A stretch of DNA of 64,000 nt from Muricea muricata (lineage: Eukaryota > Cnidaria > Anthozoa > Malacalcyonacea > Plexauridae). Below are positions 21,721-34,484 of the stretch, piece by piece. Below the pieces are notes generated by a model. It was given only the letters and a program-made list of their open reading frames with translations, was not told where the DNA came from and did not search any database. The number at the start of each line of letters is the position of its first letter. The stretch's first letter is position 1. The stretch lies in assembly GCA_963855995.1 (NCBI GenBank), contig OY979721.1, positions 620,001 to 684,000 on the forward strand, in the 5' to 3' direction. The translations under genes were made by a program, and so were the position numbers.

Positions 21721-22012
21721 ATTATAGCTAGACTATATTTTGACCCAAGCAAATTTGTAGGAACGAAATCTATTTGCGCAGCTGGCAAGAGCATCCTAAA
21801 ACAATCTGTAAATAGGGAACGAAATAGCCTGCTAATTTTGCGCTAAATTAGCAGGAAGATGGTAGGCTTTTCTACACATTATACAAATATATACAAAATT
21901 TGCAAACTTCGCAAGGTTATATTTTACGTATCTCACAACATTTCGCAACCAAGCGTTGCAATTTTACCCTCCCTAGCTGTCTAGATATTAAGGTCAAAAT
22001 TTAGTCTATAAT
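21721..22012. mobile_element. MITE, TATAGACTAAATTTTGACC family
   Basis: The ends near 21,727 and 21,995 are inverted. Internal words (AAGAGCATCCTAAA, CGCAAGGTTATATTTTACG) resemble the foldback at 60,905-61,190. It lies in intron 2 of the uncharacterised gene. Confidence 0.65.
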
Positions 22013-22100
22013 GAAAATTTTCATTTCCACTTTAGCCTGCCTGTTTAGCCAACCTTTTCACTATATATTTAGTCATGTTTTGATTCTATTTGAATTTAAG

Positions 22101-22209
22101 GAAAAGATCAAATGTCGCTCGGAATTGTGCCATTGAAGCTGCCTTATACTCCAACACAGAGTTCAAATGCTGTTTTGCGTCTTGCCATTGCAAATTCATC
22201 CGAGAGCAG
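22101..22209 (+). CDS. Uncharacterised gene, exon 3 (gene probably truncated after this)
   Basis: It runs from acceptor TTTAAG to donor GCAG|GTACTA. Phase 1 joins exon 2 as FWG-KDQMSLGIVPLKL, and the exon ends NAVLRLAIANSSES. No further exon is recognisable before 22,945, where SMC3 ends on the opposite strand. Confidence 0.65.
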
Positions 22210-22944
22210 GTACTAATATTTAAGATATTTCCACAATAATTTTAAAATGTCATGAATGTTTCAAGCCTAATGGCAAAGCTAATCATACTGTAGCAGTTTA
22301 CTGGCAATGCTATGTATTCAACTTTTTAGACATTTATTGTTCTTGAATTGGTCCAATGTGTAGCTATATGTCCACGTAGTTTCATACTGTTACTACTGTA
22401 TCAATATCAATAAGATTTTATTGTTTCTTTTAGAGAAAATATAAAGTGCATGTATAGAACCTGAAGTCATTTGGCCAATTGAAAGTAATAAAATAATTGA
22501 GTTATCATATAATTATTTTGTTACTATTCAAAAGTGTTGGAAACAATCAACCGGGGAGGGGATGGTCATGATTGAGGTTTAGGAATAAACAGGGGGAGGA
22601 AGGGTCATGATTGTCGTTTAGGAATAAATAAGGCAGAAATAAAACAAAGTAATAACTTAATATTTTACTGTTAAGATTTTAGACTTTAAACTCCAGAATG
22701 TCCAAGCGAATGACATGGCGGTTATACTGTATATACCCCTGACAACAGTTGAACAACTCAATATTTGTTATATTATTACGAGAAACGTCCATAAAGTTAC
22801 GGAGAACGCAACAGACAACACTGGCTGTAAAAACATTTGCCTGAAGTACCAGCAAACCCAACGTCGTGTGCGAACAACAAAATGTCGCCAGCACCACGAA
22901 ACGTACGAGAGAACCCAAAAAACAAACGACAAAAGAACATAGCT
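22210..22944. other. Intergenic between convergent genes
   Basis: AT-rich sequence with an imperfect duplicated GGGTCATGATTG word near 22,560-22,620. ORFs overlapping 22,679-22,942 are unconvincing. The 3' UTR of SMC3 must begin here, leftwards from 22,945. Confidence 0.4.
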
Positions 22945-23208
<264 letters not shown>

Positions 23209-23315
23209 TTACAAACTTAGCCTTGTCCACCAATGCTAGAATATCCCAAAGATCACAGGTTCGATTCCCACCGTTTTCATGCAGGCGCTTGCAGAATGAA
23301 AACCCCCACCCCCTG

Positions 23316-23548
23316 GGGCCAGTTGTTCAAAAGCCGGCTAGCTTAACCCTGGGTTAACGTACAATTTCTTTCGAAACTTTTCGGCAGCTTGTTCATAAGC
23401 TTGAAAACATTTCTTAAGAAATCATGTCTGGATCAATGGCAGTTTTACTTCCTAATGTTTGGAAAGGAATACAGGTGTAGAAATTAAGAAACTAAAAAAG
23501 GGGTTTAAACTTTAACCTAGGATAACCCAGCTTTGAACAACTGGCCCC
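23316..23548. mobile_element. MITE, GGGGCCAGTTGTTCAAA family, copy 1
   Basis: The ends CTGGGGCCAGTTGTTCAAA and TTTGAACAACTGGCCCC are inverted; the interior has inverted GGTTAAC/GTTAAACC words. A second copy is at 50,898-51,147. It lies in an SMC3 intron. Confidence 0.85.
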
Positions 23549-23559
23549 TGGAGAACTTA

Positions 23560-23808
<249 letters not shown>

Positions 23809-23987
23809 CTAAAAATACATATCACACATTTAATTATAGGCAGCAAAATTTTTATTCTCTCAAAATTATTCTTTATACAGGGTGAATCAATCTCTGCAGG
23901 GCTCTATGGAGAAGCAATTTATCTGCATGGCATCAGCACTTCTTTTCAGAACGACAATGATATAGCATAGACAGGCCTTTACACTAC

Positions 23988-24071
23988 CTTGATCGATACG
24001 CCAGAAAATTTATCAAAAGGAAGTTCCGATTGACTTTGACTACTTGAATGACTGCTTTCACCTTCATCGCT
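23988..24071 (-). CDS. SMC3: SMC3 exon, linker and FSGVSIK
   Basis: The 84-nt phase 0-0 exon encodes SDEGESSHSSSQSQSELPFD then KFSGVSIK. Acidic/Ser-rich linker leads into the conserved F.GV.I/VSFTGK strand. Confidence 0.9.
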
Positions 24072-24375
24072 CTATTAACAACCACACAAAACAAATGCCC
24101 ATCTGGGATCACAGCGGCAAGGAACACTGCATGTAATTAATATGTGATGTAATGCATGTAATATAAGCACAAATAGTATGGACACACCGACACATCCCAT
24201 CCACAACAACGCTCACCGGGAAAACGTCATCCCAAATAAATCGATTTCTCGAATAGTACCGACCTTGAAAACTAAATTACGTGACTAAATATCTTTAAGT
24301 ATTTCATCAATGTAACAAGCTGAAAAGCTTATTACTGGTCTATATGAGACACTAATAGTAATACAGTTGACTTAC

Positions 24376-24414
24376 CTTCTGACGGCTCGACTGTTGACTG
24401 GTACTATCGTCATC
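24376..24414 (-). CDS. SMC3: SMC3 mini-exon, copy 1
   Basis: It encodes DDDSTSQQSSRQK between ATCCAG and AAG|GTAAGT. Copies 1-3 are spaced exactly 176 bp apart. Confidence 0.8.
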
Positions 24415-24551
24415 CTGGATTCAAAATAAGCAAATCATTAGCAACATGCCTTGATATAAAACAACATCGAAATATTTCTACTTCTTCAATACAAGCTGAC
24501 AAGCTTATTAGTGGTCTATATGAGACACTAATAGTAATACAGTTGACTTAC

Positions 24552-24590
24552 CTTCTGACGGCTCGACTGTTGACTGGTACTATCGTCATC
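24552..24590 (-). CDS. SMC3: SMC3 mini-exon, copy 2, acceptor lost
   Basis: It encodes DDDSTSQQSSRQK as in copy 1, with an intact donor GTAAGT. The acceptor reads ATCCTG instead of ATCCAG (24,591-24,592), so this copy should be skipped. Confidence 0.7.
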
Positions 24591-24727
24591 CAGGATTCAA
24601 AATAAGCAAATCATTAGCAACATGCCTTGATATAAAACAACATCGAAATATTTCTACTTCTTCAATACAAGCTGACAAGCTTATTAGTGGTCTATATGAG
24701 ACAGTAATAGTAATACTGTTGAGTTAC

Positions 24728-24766
24728 CTTCTGACCGCTCGACTGTTGAGCGCTACTGTCATCATC
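24728..24766 (-). CDS. SMC3: SMC3 mini-exon, copy 3 (first transcribed)
   Basis: This 39-nt phase 0-0 exon encodes DDDSSAQQSSGQK, with acceptor ATCCAG and donor AAG|GTAACT. It falls in the acidic Ser/Gln-rich linker of SMC3, which is poorly conserved. Confidence 0.8.
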
Positions 24767-24869
24767 CTGGATTCAAAATAAGCAAATCATTAGCAACATG
24801 CCTTGATATAAAACAACATCGAAATATTTATACCATCAAGGAGGCAATTTTTACTAAAATAAAACTTAC

Positions 24870-24956
24870 AGGATTTGGGCAGTCAGTCTTTATGACAACA
24901 TTTGCTTTGCCATGAGGAACCAGTTCATTGAATACTGCCGTGAAGTTATAGGACAC
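24870..24956 (-). CDS. SMC3: SMC3 C-terminal exon (NFT.VF motif)
   Basis: The 87-nt phase 0-0 exon encodes VSYNFTAVFNELVPHGKANV then VIKTDCPNP, matching the start of the C-terminal head. Its acceptor is less than 100 bp from the satellite array, so the upstream exon of the usual gene has been lost. Confidence 0.92.
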
Positions 24957-25054
24957 CTTATAACAGACGAATAATAAAAAAGGACATCGCATTAAAACAA
25001 TTCAAAGATTCGATTAAAACGAAGTGTTTCCGTTTCGTTCTTTACCTGTTTAAA

Positions 25055-28000
25055 GGTGTATCGAGAAAAGGATTAAGCCTAAATCCAGCCAGATTTAACC
25101 CTAAATCCGACTTGATTAACTCTAAATCCGGCCGGATTTAACCCTAAATCCGACCGGATTAAGCCTAAATCCAGCCGGATTTAACCCTTAATCCGGCCAG
25201 ATTCAACCCTAAATCCAAGGGGATTAAGCCTAAATCCAGCCAGATTTAACCATAAATCCGACTTGATTAACACTAAATCCGGCCGGATTTAACCCTAAAT
25301 CCGACTGGATTAAGCCTTAATCCGGCAGGATTTAACCTTAAATCCGACCGGATTAACCCTAAATCCGGCCGGATTTAACACTAAATCCGACCTGATTAAC
25401 TCTAAATCCGGTCGGATTTAACCCTAAATCCGACCGGATTAAGCCTAAATCCAGCAGAATTTAACCCTAAATCCGACCGGATTAAGCCTAAATCCAGCCG
25501 GATTTAACCCTTAATCCGGCCAGTCTTAACCCTAAATCAAAGGGGATTAAGCCTAAATCCAGCCGGATTTAACCCTAAATCCAGCCGGATTTAACCCTAA
25601 ATCCGACTTGATTAACTCTAACTCCACCCGGATTTAAACCTAAAACCGAAAGGATTAACCCTAAATCCAGCCAGATTTAACCCTAAATCCGACTTGATTA
25701 ACTCTAAAACCGGCCGGATTTAACCCTAAATCCGACCGGATTAAGCCTAAATCCGGCAGAATTTAACCCTAAATCCGACCGGATTAACCCTAAATCCGGT
25801 CGGATTTAACCTAAAATCCGATCGATTTAACCCTAAATCCAAAAGGATTAAGGCTAAATCCAGCCGGATTTAACCCTAAATCCGACTTGATTAACTCTAA
25901 ATCATGCCGGATTTAAACCTAAATCCGAAAGGATTAACCCTAAATCCAGCCGGATTTAACCCTAAATCCGACTTGATTAACTCTAAATCTGGCCGGATTT
26001 AACCCTAAATCCGACTTGATAAACTCTAAATCCGGCCAGATTTAACCCTAAATCCGACCGAATTAACTTTAAATCCGACCGCATTAAGCCTAAATACAGC
26101 CGGATTAACCCTAAATCCGGCCGGATTTAACCCTAAATCCGACCGGATTAACCCTAAATCCGGGCAGATTTAACCCTAAATCCAAACGGATTAAGCCTTA
26201 ATCAAGCCGGATTAACCCTAAATCCCACCAGATTAACTCTAAATCCGGCGGGATTTAACCCTAAAACCGACCGGATTAAACTTAAATCCGACCGGATTAA
26301 CTCTAAATCCGGCCGGATTTAACACTAAATCCGACCGGATTAACTCTAAATCCCGCCGAATTTAACCCTAAATGGATCGGATTAATCCAAGATCCGGCCG
26401 GATTTAACACTAAATCCGACCGGATTAACCCTAAATCCGGCCGAATTTAACCTAAAATCCGACCGATTTAACAATAAATCCAAGGGGATTAAGCCTAAAT
26501 CAAGCCGGATTTAACCCTAAATCCGACTTGATTAACTCTAAATCCAGCCGCAATTAAACCTAAATCCGAAAACATTAACCCCAAATCCAGCTGGATTTAA
26601 CCCTAAATCAGACTTGATTAACTCTAAATCCGGCTGGATTTAACCCTAAATCCGACCGGATTAAGCCTAAATCCGGCAGGATTTAACCCTTAATCCGGCC
26701 AGATTCAACCCTAAATCCAAGGGGATTAAGCCTAAATCCAGCCAGATTTAACCATAAATCCGACTTGATTAACACTAAATCCGGCCGGATTTAACCCTAA
26801 ATCCGACTGGATTAAGCCTTAATCCGGCAGGATTTAACCTTAAATCCGACCGGATTAACCCTAAATCCGGCCGGATTTAACACTAAATCCGACCTGATTA
26901 ACTCTAAATCCGGTCGGATTTAACCCTAAATCCGACCGGATTAAGCCTAAATCCAGCAGAATTTAACCCTAAATCCGACCGGATTAAGCCTAAATCCAGC
27001 CGGATTTAACCCTTAATCCGGCCAGTCTTAACCCTAAATCAAAGGGGATTAAGCCTAAATCCAGCCGGATTTAACCCTAAATCCAGCCGGATTTAACCCT
27101 AAATCCGACTTGATTAACTCTAACTCCACCCGGATTTAAACCTAAAACCGAAAGGATTAACCCTAAATCCAGCCAGATTTAACCCTAAATCCGACTTGAT
27201 TAACTCTAAAACCGGCCGGATTTAACCCTAAATCCGACCGGATTAAGCCTAAATCCGGCAGAATTTAACCCTAAATCCGACCGGATTAACCCTAAATCCG
27301 GTCGGATTTAACCTAAAATCCGATCGATTTAACCCTAAATCCAAAAGGATTAAGGCTAAATCCAGCCGGATTTAACCCTAAATCCGACTTGATTAACTCT
27401 AAATCATGCCGGATTTAAACCTAAATCCGAAAGGATTAACCCTAAATCCAGCCGGATTTAACCCTAAATCCGACTTGATTAACTCTAAATCTGGCCGGAT
27501 TTAACCCTAAATCCGACTTGATAAACTCTAAATCCGGCCAGATTTAACCCTAAATCCGACCGAATTAACTTTAAATCCGACCGCATTAAGCCTAAATACA
27601 GCCGGATTAACCCTAAATCCGGCCGGATTTAACCCTAAATCCGACCGGATTAACCCTAAATCCGGGCAGATTTAACCCTAAATCCAAACGGATTAAGCCT
27701 TAATAAAGCCGGATTAACCCTAAATCCCACCAGATTAACTCTAAATCCGGCGGGATTTAACCCTAAAACCGACCGGATTAAACTTAAATCCGACCGGATT
27801 AACTCTAAATCCGGCCGGATTTAACACTAAATCCGACCGGATTAACTCTAAATCCCGCCGAATTTAACCCTAAATGGATCGGATTAATCCAAGATCCGGC
27901 CGGATTTAACACTAAATCCGACCGGATTAACCCTAAATCCGGCCGAATTTAACCTAAAATCCGACCGATTTAACAATAAATCCAAGGGGATTAAGCCTAA

Positions 28001-31000
28001 ATCAAGCCGGATTTAACCCTAAATCCGACTTGATTAACTCTAAATCCAGCCGCAATTAAACCTAAATCCGAAAACATTAACCCCAAATCCAGCTGGATTT
28101 AACCCTAAATAAGACTTGATTAACTCTAAATCCGGCTGGATTTAACCCTAAATCCGACCGGATTAAGCCTAAATCCGGCAGGATTTAACCCTAAATCCGA
28201 CCGGATTAACCCTAAATACGGCCAATTTAAACCTAAATCCGACCGGATTAACACTAAATCCGACCGGATTAACCCTAAATCCGGGCATATTTAACCCTAA
28301 ATCCAAACGGATTAAGCCTTAATCAAGCCGGATTAACCCTAAATCCGACCGGATTAACTCTAAATCCGGCGGGATTTAACCCTAAATCCGACCGGATTAA
28401 ACCTAAATCCGACCGGATTAACTCTAAATCCGGCCGGATTTAACACTAAATCCGACCGGATTAACTCTAAATCCGGCCGGATTTAACCCTAAATCCGACC
28501 GGATTAACTCTAAATCCGGCCGGATTTAACCCTAAATAAGACCGGATTAACCCAAGATCCGGCCGGATTTAACCCTAAATCCGACCGGATTAACTTTAAA
28601 TCCGACCGGATTTAACCCTAAATCCGACCGGATTAACTTTAAATCCGACCGGATTAAACCCTAAATCCGAACAGATTAACCCTAAATCTGGCCGAATTTA
28701 ACCCTAAATTTGAGCGGATTAACCCTAAATCCAGGCAGATTTAATCCTAAATCCCGGGGATTAAGCCTAAATCCAGCCGGATTTAACCCTTAATCCGGCC
28801 AGATTAAACCCTAAATCCAAAGGGATTAAGCCTAAATCCAGCCGGATTTAACCCTAAATCCGATTTGATTAACTCTAAATCCGGCCGGATTTAACCCTAA
28901 ATCCAACCGGATTAAGCCTAAATCCAGCCCGATTTAACCTTTAATCCGGCAAGATTTAACCCTAAATCCAAGGGGATTAAGCCTAAATCCAGCCGGATTT
29001 AAACCTAAATCCGACTTGATTAACTCTAAATCCAGCCGGATTTAAACCTAAATCCGAAAGGATTAAGCCTAAATCCAGCCAGATTTAACCCTAAATCCGA
29101 CTTGATTAAGTCTAAATCCGGCCGGATTTAACCCTAAATCCGACCGGATTAAGCCTAAATCCGGCAGGATTTAACCCTAAATCCGACCGGATTAACCCTA
29201 AATCCGGCCGGATTTAACACTAAATCCGACCGGATTAACTCTAAATCCGGTGGGATTTAACACTAAATCTGACCGGATTAACCCTAAATCCGGCCGGATT
29301 TAACCTAAAATCCGACCGATTTAACCCTAAATCCAAGGGGATTAAGCCTAAATCCAGCCGGATTTAACCCTAAATCCGACTTGATTAACTCTAAATCTAG
29401 CCGGAATTAAACCTAAATCTGAAAGGATTAACCCAAAATCCAGCTGGATTTAACCCTAAATCCGACTTGATTAACCCTAAATCCGGCCGGATTTAACCCT
29501 AAATCCGACCGGATTAAGCCTAAATCCGGCAGGATTTAATTCGGTCGGATTTTAGGTTAAATCCGACCGGATTTAGGGTTAATCCGGTCGGATTCAGTGT
29601 TAAATCCAACCGGATTAAGAGTTAATCCGGTCGGATTTAGTGTTAAATCCGGACGGATTTAGGGTTAATCCAATCGGATTTAGGGTTAAATCCTGCCGGG
29701 TTTAGGCTTAATCCGGTCGGATTTAGGGTTAAATCCAGCCGGATTTAGAGTTAATCAAGTCGGATTTAGGGTTAAATCCGGCCGGGTTTAGAGTCAATCC
29801 GGTCGGATTTAGGTTTAATCCGGTCGGATTTAGGGTTAAATCCCGCCGGATTTAGAGTTAATCCGGTCGGATTTAGGGTTAATCCGGCTTGATTAAGGCT
29901 TAATCCGTTTGGATTTAGGGTTAAATATGCCCGGATTTAGGGTTAATCCGGTCGGATTTAGGGTTAATCCGGTCGGATTTAGGGTTAAATCCGGCCGGAT
30001 TTAGGGTTAATCCGGTCGGATTTAGGGTTAAATCCTGCCGGATTTAGGCTTAATCCGGTCGGATTTAGGGTTAAATTCGGCCAGATTTAGAGTTAATCAA
30101 GTCGGATTTAGGGTTAAATCCAGCTGGATTTGGGGCTAATCCTTTCGGATTTAGGTTTAAATCCAGCTGGATTTAGAGTTAATCAAGTCGGATTTAGGGT
30201 TAAATCCGGCTGGATTTAGGCTTAATCCTTTGGGATTTAGGTTTAAATCCGGCTGGATTTAGAGTTAATCAAGTCGGATTTAGGGTTTAATCCGGCTGGA
30301 TTTAGGCTTAACCCCCTATGATTCAGGGTTAAATCTGGCCGGATTAAGGGTTAAATCCGGCCGGATTTAGGCTTAATTCGGTCGGATTTAGGGTTAAATC
30401 CGGCTGGATTTAGAGTTAATCAAGTCGGATTTAGGGTTAAATCCGGCCGGATTTAGAGTTAATCCGGTCGGATTTAGAATTAATCCGGTCGGATTTAGGT
30501 TTAAATCCCGCCGGATTTAGAGTTAATCCGGTCGGATTTAAAGTTAATCCGGCTTGATTAAGGGTTAATCCGTTTGGATTAAGGGTCAAATATGCCCAGA
30601 TTTAGGGTTAATCCGGTCGGATTTAGCGTTAATCCGGTCGGATTTAGGGTTAAATCCGGCCGGATTTAGGGTTAATCCGGTCGGATTTAGGGTTAAATCC
30701 TGCCGGATTTAGGCTTAATCCGGTCGGATTTAGGGTTAAATTCGGCCAGATTTAGAGTTAATCGAGTCGGATTTAGGGTTAAATCTGGCCGGATTTAGAC
30801 TTAATCAAGTCGGATTTAGGTTTAAATCCGGCTGGATTTAGAGTTAATCAAGTGGGATTTAGGGTTAAATCCGGCTGGATTTAGGCTTAATCCCCTTGGA
30901 TTTAGGGTTAAATCTGGCCGGATTAAGGGTTAAATCCGGCTGGATTTAGGCTTAATCCGGTCGGATTTAGGGTTAAATCCGGCCGGATTTAGAGTTAATC

Positions 31001-34000
31001 AAGTCGGATTTAGGGTTAAATCCCGCTGGATTTAGGCTTGATCCCCTTGGATTTAGGGTTGAATCTGGCCGGATTAAGGGTTAAATCCGGCTGGATTTAG
31101 GCTTAATTTCCGGGATTTAGGATTAAATCTGCCTGGATTTAGGGTTAATACGCTCAGATTTAGGGTTAAATTCGGCCAGATTTAGGGTTAATCTGTTCGG
31201 ATTTAGGGTTAAATCCGGTCGGATTTAAAGTTAATGCGGTTGGATTTAGGGTTAAATCCGGCTGGATTTAGGCTTAATCCTTTCCGATTTAGGTTTAAAT
31301 CCGGCTGGATTTAGAGTTAATCAAGTCGGATTTAGGGTTAAATCCGGCTGGACTTACGCTTAATCCGGTCGGATTTAGGGTTAAATCTGCCTGGATTTAG
31401 GGTTAATCCGGTCAGATTTAGGGTTAAATTCGGCCAGATTTAGGGTTAATCCGGTCGGACCTAGGGTTAAATCCTGCCGGATTTAGGCTTAATCCGGTCG
31501 GATTTAGGGTTAAATCCGGCCGGATTTAGACTTAATCAAGTCGGATTTAGGGTTAAATCCGGCTGGATTTAGGCTTAATCCTTTCCGATTTAGGTTTAAA
31601 TCCGGCTGGATTTAGAGTTAATCAAGTCGGATTTAGGGTTAAATCCGGCTGGATTTACGCTTAATCCGGTCGGATTTAGGGTTAAATCTGCCTGGATTTA
31701 GGGTTAATCCGCTCAGATTTAGGGTTAAATTCGGCCAGATTTAGGGTTAATCTGTTCGGATTAAGGTTAAATCCGGTCGGATTTAAAGTTAATCCGGTCG
31801 GATTTAGGGTTAAATCCGGCTGGATTTAGGCTTGATCCCCTTGGATTTAGGGTTGAATCTGGCCGGATTAAGGGTTAAATCCGGCTGGATTTAGGCTTAA
31901 TCCTTTCCGATTTAGGTTTAAATCCGGCTGGATTTAGAGTTAATCAAGTCGGATTTAGGGTTAAATCCGGCTGGATTTACGCTTAATCCGGTCGGATTTA
32001 GGGTTAAATCTGCCTGGATTTAGGGTTAATCCGCTCAGATTTAGGGTTAAATTCGGCCAGATTTAGGGTTAATCTGTTCGGATTAAGGTTAAATCCGGTC
32101 GGATTTAAAGTTAATCCGGTCGGATTTAGGGTTAAATCCGGCCGGATTTAGAGTTAATCCGGTCTGATTTAGGGTTAAATCCGGCCGGATTTAGAGTTAA
32201 TCCGGTCGGATTTAGGGTTAAATCCGGCCGGATTTAAAGTTAATCCGGTCGGATTTAGGGTTAAATCCGGCCGGATTTAGAGTTAATCCGGTCTGATTTA
32301 GGGTTAAATCCGGCCGGATTTAGAGTTAATCCGGTCGGATTTAGGGTTAAATCCGGCCGGATTTAGAGTTAATCCGGTCGGATTTAGGGTTAAATCCGGC
32401 TGGATTTAGGCTTGATCCCCTTGGATTTAGGGTTGAATCTGGCCGGATTAAGGGTTAAATCCGGCTGGATTTAGGCTTAATTTCCGGGATTTAGGATTAA
32501 ATCTGCCTGGATTTAGGGTTAATCCGCTCAGATTTAGGGTTAAATTCGGCCAGATTTAGGGTTAATCTGTTCGGATTTAGGGTTAAATCCGGTCGGATTT
32601 AAAGTTAATGCGGTCGGATTTAGGGTTAAATCCGGCTGGATTTAGGCTTAATCCCCGGGATTTAGGATTAAATCTGCCTGGATTTAGGGTTAATCCGGTC
32701 AGATTTAGGGTTAAATTCGGCCAGATTTAGGGTTAATCCGGTCGGACCTAGGGTTAAATCTTTCCGGATTTAGGCTTAATCCGGTCGGATTTAGGGTTAA
32801 ATCCGGCCGGATTTAGACTTAATCAAGTCGGATTTAGGGTTAAATCCGGCTGGATTTAGGCTTAATCCTTTCGGATTTAGGTTTAAATCCGGCTGGATTT
32901 AGAGTTAATCAAGTCGGATTTAGGGTTAAATCCGGCTGGATTTAGGCTTAATCCGGTCGGATTTAGGGTTAAATCCGGCCAGATTTAGAGTTAATCAAGT
33001 CGGATTTAGGGTTAAATCCGGCCGGATTTAGGGTTAATCCGGTCGGATTTAGGGTTAAATCCGGTCGGATTTAGGGTTAAATCCGGCCGGATTTAGAGTT
33101 AATCCGGTCGGATTTAGGGTTAAATCCGGCCGGATTTAGAGTTAATCCGGTCGGATTTAGTGTTAAATCCGGCCGGATTTAGAGTTAGTCCGGTCGGATT
33201 TAGGTTTAATCCGGTCGGATTTAGGGTTAAATCCCGCCGGATTTAGAGTTAATCCGGTGGGATTTAGGGTTAATCCGGCTTGATTAAGGCTTAATCCGTT
33301 TGGATTTAGGGTTAAATATGCCCGGATTTAGGGTTAATCCGGTCGTATTTAGGGTTAATCCGGTCGGATTTAGGGTTAAATCCGGCCGGATTTAGGCTTA
33401 ATATGGTCGGATTTAGGGTTAAATCCGGCCGGATTTAGACTTAATCGAGTCGGATTTAGGGTTAAATCCGGCTGGATTTAGGCTTAATCCTTTCGGATTT
33501 AGATTTAAATCCGGCTGGATTTAGAGTTAATCAAGTCGGATTTAGGGTTAAATCCGGCTGGATTTAGGCTTAATCCCCTTGGATTTATGGTTAAATCTGG
33601 CCGGATTAAGGGTTAAATCCGGCTGGATTTAGGCTTAATCCGGTCGGATTTAGGGTTAAATCCGGCCGGATTTAGAGTTAATCAAGTCGGATTTAGGGTT
33701 AAATCCGGCTGGATTTAGGCTTAATCCCCTTGGATTTAGGGTTGAACTTTCCGGATTAACCCTAAATCCGGCCAGATTATAATCGTAAATCTAAGGGAAT
33801 TAAGCCTAAATCCAGCCGGATTTAACCCTAAATCCGACTTGATTAACTCTAAATCCGGCCGGATTTAACCGTAAATCCGACCGAATTAACTTTAAATCCG
33901 ACCGGATTAAGCCTAAATACAGCCGGATTAACCCTAAATCCGGCCGGATTTAACCCTAAATCCGACAGGGTTAATCCTAAATCCGACCGGATTAACCCTA

Positions 34001-34465
34001 AATCCGGGCAGATTTAACCCTAAACTTAAACGGATTAAGCCTTAATCAAGCCGGATTAACCCTAAATCCCACCGGATTAACTCTAAATCCGGCGGGATTT
34101 AACCCTAAATCCGACCGGATTAAACCTAAATCCGACCGGATTAACTCTAAATCCTGCCGGATTTAACACTAAATCCGACCGGATTAACTCTAAATCCGGC
34201 CGGATTTAACCCTAAATCCGACCGGATTAACTCTAAATCCGGCTGGATTTAGGCTTAATCCCCGGGATTTAGGATTAAATCTGCCCGGATTTAGGGTTAA
34301 TCCGGTCAGATTTAGGGTTAAATTCGACCAGATTTAGGGTTAATCTGTTCGGATTTAGGGTTAAATCCGGTCGGATTTAAAGTTAATCCGGTGTGATTTA
34401 GGGTTAATCCTTTCGGATTTAGGCTTGATTCAGGCTGGATTTAGAGCTAATCCCGTCATATATTA
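25055..34465. repeat. 9.4-kb satellite, 21-22 bp unit, with inversions and a 1,502-bp higher-order repeat
   Basis: The basic unit is TTTAACCCTAAATCC followed by GGCCGGA or GACCGGA, alternating as a 43-44-bp dimer. The orientation flips at about 29,537, 33,748 and 34,235, making a giant imperfect palindrome (arms about 4.5 and 4.2 kb). In the left arm a 1,502-bp block starting at 25,201 is repeated almost identically at 26,703. The unit contains CCCTAAA, the same heptamer as plant-type telomere repeats, and the perfect palindrome ATCCGGCCGGAT. No ORF is supported. It lies exactly where the missing SMC3 exons should be. Confidence 0.97.
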
Positions 34466-34484
34466 GGTTGATTAATAAATATGA

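Larger units (their letters stand above)
24313..24838. repeat. Tandem triplication, 176-bp unit containing the mini-exon
   Basis: Three near-identical units each hold the 39-nt exon plus flanking intron (AAGCAAATCATTAGCAACAT, TATATGAGACACTAATAGTA). Copies 1 and 2 differ at very few sites; copy 3 is more diverged. Confidence 0.95.

Noticed and set aside
25055-34465. CRISPR-like regular repeats
   Set aside because: There are no unique spacers; this is a contiguous satellite with a diverged 21-22-bp unit in an animal genome.
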